Below are positions 60,620-64,000 of a DNA stretch of 64,000 nt, piece by piece (the stretch's first letter is position 1; each line of letters opens with the position of its first letter). A program made the translations under genes and the position numbers. The stretch is from Actinokineospora spheciospongiae (lineage in GTDB: Bacteria > Actinomycetota > Actinomycetes > Mycobacteriales > Pseudonocardiaceae), in contig NZ_AYXG01000227.1 in NCBI RefSeq assembly GCF_000564855.1, positions 1 to 64,000 of the forward strand, in the 5' to 3' direction. Under the pieces are notes generated by a model. That model was not told the DNA's origin. It made no database searches and worked only from the letters and a program-made list of their open reading frames with translations.

Positions 60620-60671
60620 CCACCGGCAGCGCGCGGGACCGACGCGGACGGAGCCCGCCTGCTGCCGGTGG
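60620..60671. terminator. Hairpin between convergent genes
   Basis: 11-bp arms CCACCGGCAGC (60,620-60,630) and complement (60,661-60,671) with a 30-nt loop, between the AbiEi-like gene and glyS. Confidence 0.5.
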
Positions 60672-60722
60672 GGGTCGATACCAGTCGGAACAGACGTCGG
60701 TGGTCGGGAGACGGGGGGTGGA

Positions 60723-62108
60723 TCAGCAGCCGATGAGGTGGGCGGCGAGGTAGGACTCGAGGCGGTCGAGGGAGACCCGCTCCTGCGACATGGTGTCCCG
60801 CTCGCGGACGGTGACGGCGTGGTCGTTGAGGGTGTCGAAGTCGACCGTCACGCAGAACGGCGTGCCGATCTCGTCCTGCCTGCGGTAGCGGCGGCCGATG
60901 GCGCCCGCGTCGTCGAAGTCGGTGTTCCAGTGCTTGCGCAGCGCGGCGGCCACGTCCCGGGCCTTGGGCGAGAGGTCCGCGTTGCGCGAGAGCGGGAGCA
61001 CGGCGGCCTTCACCGGGGCCAGCCTGCGGTCGAGGCGCAGCACGATCCGCTGGTCGACACCGCCCTTGGCGTTGGGCGCCACGTCCTCGGTGTAGGCGTC
61101 GAGCAGGAACGCCATCATCGGGCGGCCGACACCGGCGGCGGGCTCGATCACGAACGGCCGGTAGCGGGAGTTGGTGGCCTGGTCGAAGTAGGACAGGTCG
61201 ACGCCGGAGTTGTTGGAGTGCGTGGTCAGGTCGAAGTCGCTGCGGTTGGCCACGCCCTCCAGCTCGCCCCACTCCTGCCCGTCGAACCGGAAGCGGTACT
61301 CGATGTCCACCGTCCGCTTGGAGTAGTGCGAGAGCTTCTCCTGCGGGTGCTCGTAGATGCGGAGGTTGTCCTTGGCGATGCCCAGGTCGGTGTACCAGCG
61401 CAGGCGCTCGTCGATCCAGTACTGGTGCCACTCCTCGTCGGTGCCGGGTTCGACGAAGAACTCCATCTCCATCTGCTCGAACTCGCGGGTGCGGAAGATG
61501 AAGTTGCCCGGGGAGATCTCGTTGCGGAACGACTTGCCGATCTGGCCGATGCCGAACGGCGGCTTGCGGCGGGAGGTGGTCAGCACGTTCAGGAAGTTCA
61601 CGAAGATGCCCTGGGCGGTCTCCGGGCGCAGGTAGTGCATGCCCTCCTCGGTCTCCACTGGCCCGAGGTGCGTCTTGAGCATCATGTTGAACTCGCGCGG
61701 CTCGGTGTACTCGCCGCGGGTGCCGCAGTTGGGGCAGGGGACGTCGGAGACGTCGTTCTCGGCCACGTCCTTGCCGGTGCGGGCGGCGTACTGCTCGGCG
61801 AGCTGGTCCGCGCGGAAGCGCTTGTGGCAGGAGGTGCACTCGACCAGGGGGTCGTGGAAGGCGTTCACGTGGCCGGACGCCGTCCAGACCTGCTTGGGCA
61901 GGATGACCGAGGAGTCCAGGCCGACGACGTCGTCGCGGCCCTGCACCACGGACTTCCACCAGGCGCGCTTGATGTTGTCCTTGAGCTCGACGCCGAGGGG
62001 GCCGTAGTCCCAGGCGGACCGGGTGCCGCCGTAGATCTCACCGCTCGGGTAGACGAAGCCCCTGCGCTTGCAGAGGTTGACGACGGAGTCGAGCCGTTCG
62101 GCGGGCAC
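60723..62108 (-). CDS. glyS: Glycine--tRNA ligase
   Basis: 461 residues from GTG 62108. Dimeric (eukaryote-like) class II enzyme: motif 1 region [11 protein letters not shown], zinc-type [11 protein letters not shown] and [11 protein letters not shown], motif 2 [19 protein letters not shown] and motif 3 near ARAL-type C-domain ([20 protein letters not shown]). It charges tRNA-Gly. Core gene. Confidence 0.95.
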   Translation of the reverse strand: MPAERLDSVVNLCKRRGFVYPSGEIYGGTRSAWDYGPLGVELKDNIKRAWWKSVVQGRDDVVGLDSSVILPKQVWTASGHVNAFHDPLVECTSCHKRFRADQLAEQYAARTGKDVAENDVSDVPCPNCGTRGEYTEPREFNMMLKTHLGPVETEEGMHYLRPETAQGIFVNFLNVLTTSRRKPPFGIGQIGKSFRNEISPGNFIFRTREFEQMEMEFFVEPGTDEEWHQYWIDERLRWYTDLGIAKDNLRIYEHPQEKLSHYSKRTVDIEYRFRFDGQEWGELEGVANRSDFDLTTHSNNSGVDLSYFDQATNSRYRPFVIEPAAGVGRPMMAFLLDAYTEDVAPNAKGGVDQRIVLRLDRRLAPVKAAVLPLSRNADLSPKARDVAAALRKHWNTDFDDAGAIGRRYRRQDEIGTPFCVTVDFDTLNDHAVTVRERDTMSQERVSLDRLESYLAAHLIGC

Positions 62109-62198
62109 TGACCCTCCATGCGGGGGAAATCAAAGGTCGGCGAGGGTGCCCAGGGTAGTCCGCGGCGGCGGTGGGCCGTACGGCGCCCGCCCGGTCGG

Positions 62199-62516
62199 TC
62201 ACAGCACCGAGAAGGCGATTCCCACGAGCAGCGCCAGCACCAGGGCGCGGCCCGCCCGCTGCCCGGCCGAGAGCACCCGCCAGGTGCCCGCGAGCAGGGT
62301 GACGACCCCGGCGGCCAGCAGGAACAGCAGTCCGGCGCCGACCGCGCCGCGCACCAGGACCCCGGTCGCGAACACGGCGACCACGACCAGGAAGGCCAGT
62401 GACGGTGACACCCTCGACAGCGGGCCGCGGCCCGCCGGCAGTGGTGCTCGCATCGGGCGCTGCGGTGGCACGGTGCCTCCCGGTCGGTGACGGCTGCGTG
62501 GGCTACCGTTCTGCAT
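62199..62516 (-). CDS. Small membrane protein (DUF6703-like)
   Basis: 105 residues from ATG 62516 (ATG 62453 possible). A basic N-terminus is followed by two membrane helices (LAFLVVVAVFATGVLVRGAV and GAGLLFLLAAGVVTLLAGTW), then ALVLALLVGIAFSVL. It resembles small actinobacterial membrane proteins annotated DUF6703. Function unknown. Divergent from the next gene. Confidence 0.7.
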   Translation of the reverse strand: MQNGSPRSRHRPGGTVPPQRPMRAPLPAGRGPLSRVSPSLAFLVVVAVFATGVLVRGAVGAGLLFLLAAGVVTLLAGTWRVLSAGQRAGRALVLALLVGIAFSVL

Positions 62517-62548
62517 CCTCGCACCGAACACCACCGGAAGGCGCGCGC

Positions 62549-62923
62549 GTGCTGCTGATCGCCCGGTTCACCGTGACCGACCCCGAGCCGTTCACCGCCC
62601 GGGCCGAGCGGGCGCTGGGGTTGCTGCTGGCGCAGCCCGGGTGCGTGCGCGGGCTGCTCGTGCGCTCGACCGAGGACGCGGGCTCGTGGGCGTTGACCGT
62701 GGAGTTCGAGTCGGTGGCGGCCTACCGGCGGTCGCTGTCGCCGTTCGACGTGCGCACCGAGGTGATCCCGTTCCTGGCCGAGGCCGACACGACCGAACCC
62801 GCCGCCTTCGAGGTGGTGGTGGAGGCCGCGCCCGGGTCGGTCCGCAGGCACACCAGCCTGCTGGCCGCCGACGCGGGGACGGTGCGGTTGGGCGAGGCCG
62901 CGGGGCCCACCACGGCGCGGTGA
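62549..62923 (+). CDS. ABM-like small monooxygenase-fold protein
   Basis: 124 residues from GTG 62549. A ferredoxin-like dimeric alpha-beta barrel pattern (VLLIARFTVTDPEPFTARAE, SWALTVEFESVAAYRRSL) resembles the antibiotic biosynthesis monooxygenase fold. No catalytic residues can be assigned. Confidence 0.7.
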   Translation: MLLIARFTVTDPEPFTARAERALGLLLAQPGCVRGLLVRSTEDAGSWALTVEFESVAAYRRSLSPFDVRTEVIPFLAEADTTEPAAFEVVVEAAPGSVRRHTSLLAADAGTVRLGEAAGPTTAR

Positions 62924-63046
62924 CCCCACCCGGTCGACCGGCGGTCCACTCGGCTGTGAGCAGGTGCAATCCCGGCTCCGGCGGAAACGGCCTAGGATGT
63001 TGACAACGGTAACCATCACCCCGGGCCAGGCCAGCAGGAGAGGACG

Positions 63047-63442
63047 ATGTCGATCGTGACCTCGGACGCCGCGTCGCGGGAACTGCCCGTCGCTCCCGAG
63101 CGGCACGACCACTCGCCCGACCGGCCCGCGCCGCAGCAGTTGCCGCGCAGGCCGGTGAGCACGCTGAGCGCGGCGGGCGACCTGCTGCGGGCGCTGGCCG
63201 CTCCGGTGCGGATCGCCATCGTGCTGGAGCTGCGCGCCGCCGACCTGTGCGTGCACGAGCTGGTCGAGGCGCTGGGGGTGGCGCAGCCGCTGATCAGCCA
63301 GCACCTGCGGGTGCTCAAGTCGGCCGGGGTCGTGCACGGGGAGCGGCACGGCCGGGAGGTGGTCTACCGGCTGGTCGACGAGCACCTGTCGCACATCGTG
63401 GTGGACGCGGTGGCCCACGTGGAGGAAGGCGAACGCCGGTGA
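63047..63442 (+). CDS. ArsR/SmtB family regulator
   Basis: 131 residues from ATG 63047 behind GAGAGGA. The winged helix is DLCVHELVEALGVAQPLISQ then HLRVLKSAGVV, and the C-terminal helix HLSHIVVDAVAHVEEGE has the His/Asp/Glu metal site of SmtB/CzrA zinc sensors (alpha-5 site). It overlaps the zur gene by GTGA, as in the smtB-zur operon of mycobacteria, where zinc relieves SmtB repression of zur. A TTGACA at 63,000 may be part of the promoter. Confidence 0.92.
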   Translation: MSIVTSDAASRELPVAPERHDHSPDRPAPQQLPRRPVSTLSAAGDLLRALAAPVRIAIVLELRAADLCVHELVEALGVAQPLISQHLRVLKSAGVVHGERHGREVVYRLVDEHLSHIVVDAVAHVEEGERR

Positions 63443-63849
63443 CGACGGACCGATCCTCGGCAACGGTGCCGGGCAGGCGTTCGACCCGCCAGCGCACCGC
63501 CGTGGCCCAACTGCTCGACCAGCTCGACGACTTCCGCTCCGCCCAGGAACTGCACGAGGAACTGCGCAAGCGCGGCGAGGGCATCGGCCTCACCACGGTC
63601 TACCGCACCCTCCAGTCCCTGGCCGACGCGGGCGAGATCGACGTGCTGCGCACCGACAGCGGCGAGGCGATCTACCGGCGCTGCTCCAGCCATCACCACC
63701 ACCACCTGGTGTGCCGCTCCTGCGGGCACACCGTGGAGGTCGAGGGCCCCGCCGTCGAGCGCTGGGCCGACCGCATCGCGGCGGAGAACGGCTTCTCCCA
63801 GGTGAGCCACACCGTGGAGATCTTCGGCACCTGCGAGCGCTGCGCCTGA
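63439..63849 (+). CDS. zur: Zinc uptake regulator, Fur family
   Basis: 136 residues from GTG 63439. Fur-type winged helix (RSTRQRTAVAQLLDQLDDFR, GLTTVYRTLQSLADAG) and the metal domain: HHHHHLVCRSCGHTVEVEG with the structural CxxC, and a second CERC at the end. Zur represses zinc uptake genes when zinc is bound. Co-transcribed with the ArsR/SmtB gene. Confidence 0.93.
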   Translation: MTTDRSSATVPGRRSTRQRTAVAQLLDQLDDFRSAQELHEELRKRGEGIGLTTVYRTLQSLADAGEIDVLRTDSGEAIYRRCSSHHHHHLVCRSCGHTVEVEGPAVERWADRIAAENGFSQVSHTVEIFGTCERCA

Positions 63850-63947
63850 GCACCACCCGCCCCAGCCGCTGAGACCACAGGACGGGTGCCACAGCCAGGC
63901 CGTGTGTCCGAGAGCGGGACGGTCTCGGTGGTGCCAGTGGTGGGCGG

Positions 63948-64000
63948 CTACTGCTCGTACGGGTTTTCCGGCTGCGGTACGGGGGTGACACCGAGGAGCG
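63948..64000 (-). CDS. C-terminal end of a minus-strand gene (partial)
   Basis: Reading inward from the right edge, one minus-strand frame gives LLGVTPVPQPENPYEQ and a TAG at 63,948-63,950. This looks like a natural charged C-terminus, so a gene probably enters from the right. Too short to identify. Confidence 0.4.
   Translation of the reverse strand, partial: LLGVTPVPQPENPYEQ

Noticed and set aside
58819-61959. 1046-codon minus-strand open frame over YdcF, the AbiEi-like gene and glyS
   Set aside because: Off-frame shadow of glyS and antisense to the AbiEi-like gene; no domain can be recognised in it.
63712-63728. His-rich run HHHHH in Zur as a possible cloning tag or artefact
   Set aside because: Fur/Zur proteins naturally carry a His-rich motif before the CxxC; this is the normal metal site.

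Overview
The window is high-GC actinomycete chromosome. Genes use GTG starts freely, overlap as GTGA or ATGA, and include WhiB, DUF397, DUF5753 and PF04672 families and an ECF41-type sigma factor. The gene content resembles the Pseudonocardiales (Saccharothrix, Actinokineospora or Actinosynnema type), but that placement is an inference from gene families, not from a marker sequence.

Layout. 1-3.3 kb: a DUF397 / XRE-DUF5753 pair and a PF04672 methyltransferase. 3.3-7.8 kb: a minus-strand run with a ThDP enzyme, a GlcD-like flavoenzyme, a flavin monooxygenase and a VOC protein. 7.9-9.6 kb: a complete sensor kinase whose response regulator is deleted internally and frameshifted. 9.6-16.7 kb: small metabolic genes and an AraC remnant fused in frame upstream of a GNAT gene. 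16.66-17.03 kb: relics of two minus-strand genes, one of them a NUDIX hydrolase. 17.2-19.0 kb: an MFS transporter and an exported protein. 19.0-27.2 kb: a Nit1C/MSMEG_0565-0572-type nitrilase cluster with two tandem nitrilase-fold genes, of which one keeps the Glu-Lys-Cys triad and the other has Asp at both the Glu and Cys positions. 27.6-30.4 kb: a three-gene set for glycerol-phosphate polymer chemistry. 30.5-31.9 kb: a Crp-like regulator overlapping a cyclase-like protein with a RHIM-like C-terminal tail. 32-37 kb: a TetR/SDR pair with matching operators, GrpB, an Ada-AlkA fusion and Ogt.

37,081-49,582 is an integrative element of about 12.5 kb (AICE type) inserted in the 3' half of a CAU-anticodon tRNA gene, bounded by a 43-bp direct repeat. 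It carries a tyrosine integrase, paired arm-type repeats at both ends, a probable excisionase, a WhiB protein, two membrane proteins, an FtsK/TraB-like translocase followed by repeats that resemble a clt locus, and several regulators. Its left end holds a visibly AT-richer cargo: a DUF262 (GmrS-like, DGQQR) gene with a HEPN nuclease gene (R-x4-H), divergent from a NUDIX hydrolase gene. This is the best candidate for a poorly described conflict system. No replication initiator was recognised.

49.6-64 kb is mostly core chromosome: a GH25 lysozyme, tRNA-Asn, a broken trans-aconitate methyltransferase gene (nonsense codon 2 plus a 20-bp tandem duplication), dnaG, an ECF41 sigma factor convergent with a carboxymuconolactone decarboxylase that carries a textbook ECF41 promoter, a serpin, dgt, glyS, and an ArsR/Zur zinc-regulator pair. 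All function calls come from reading the sequence; no database search was run.
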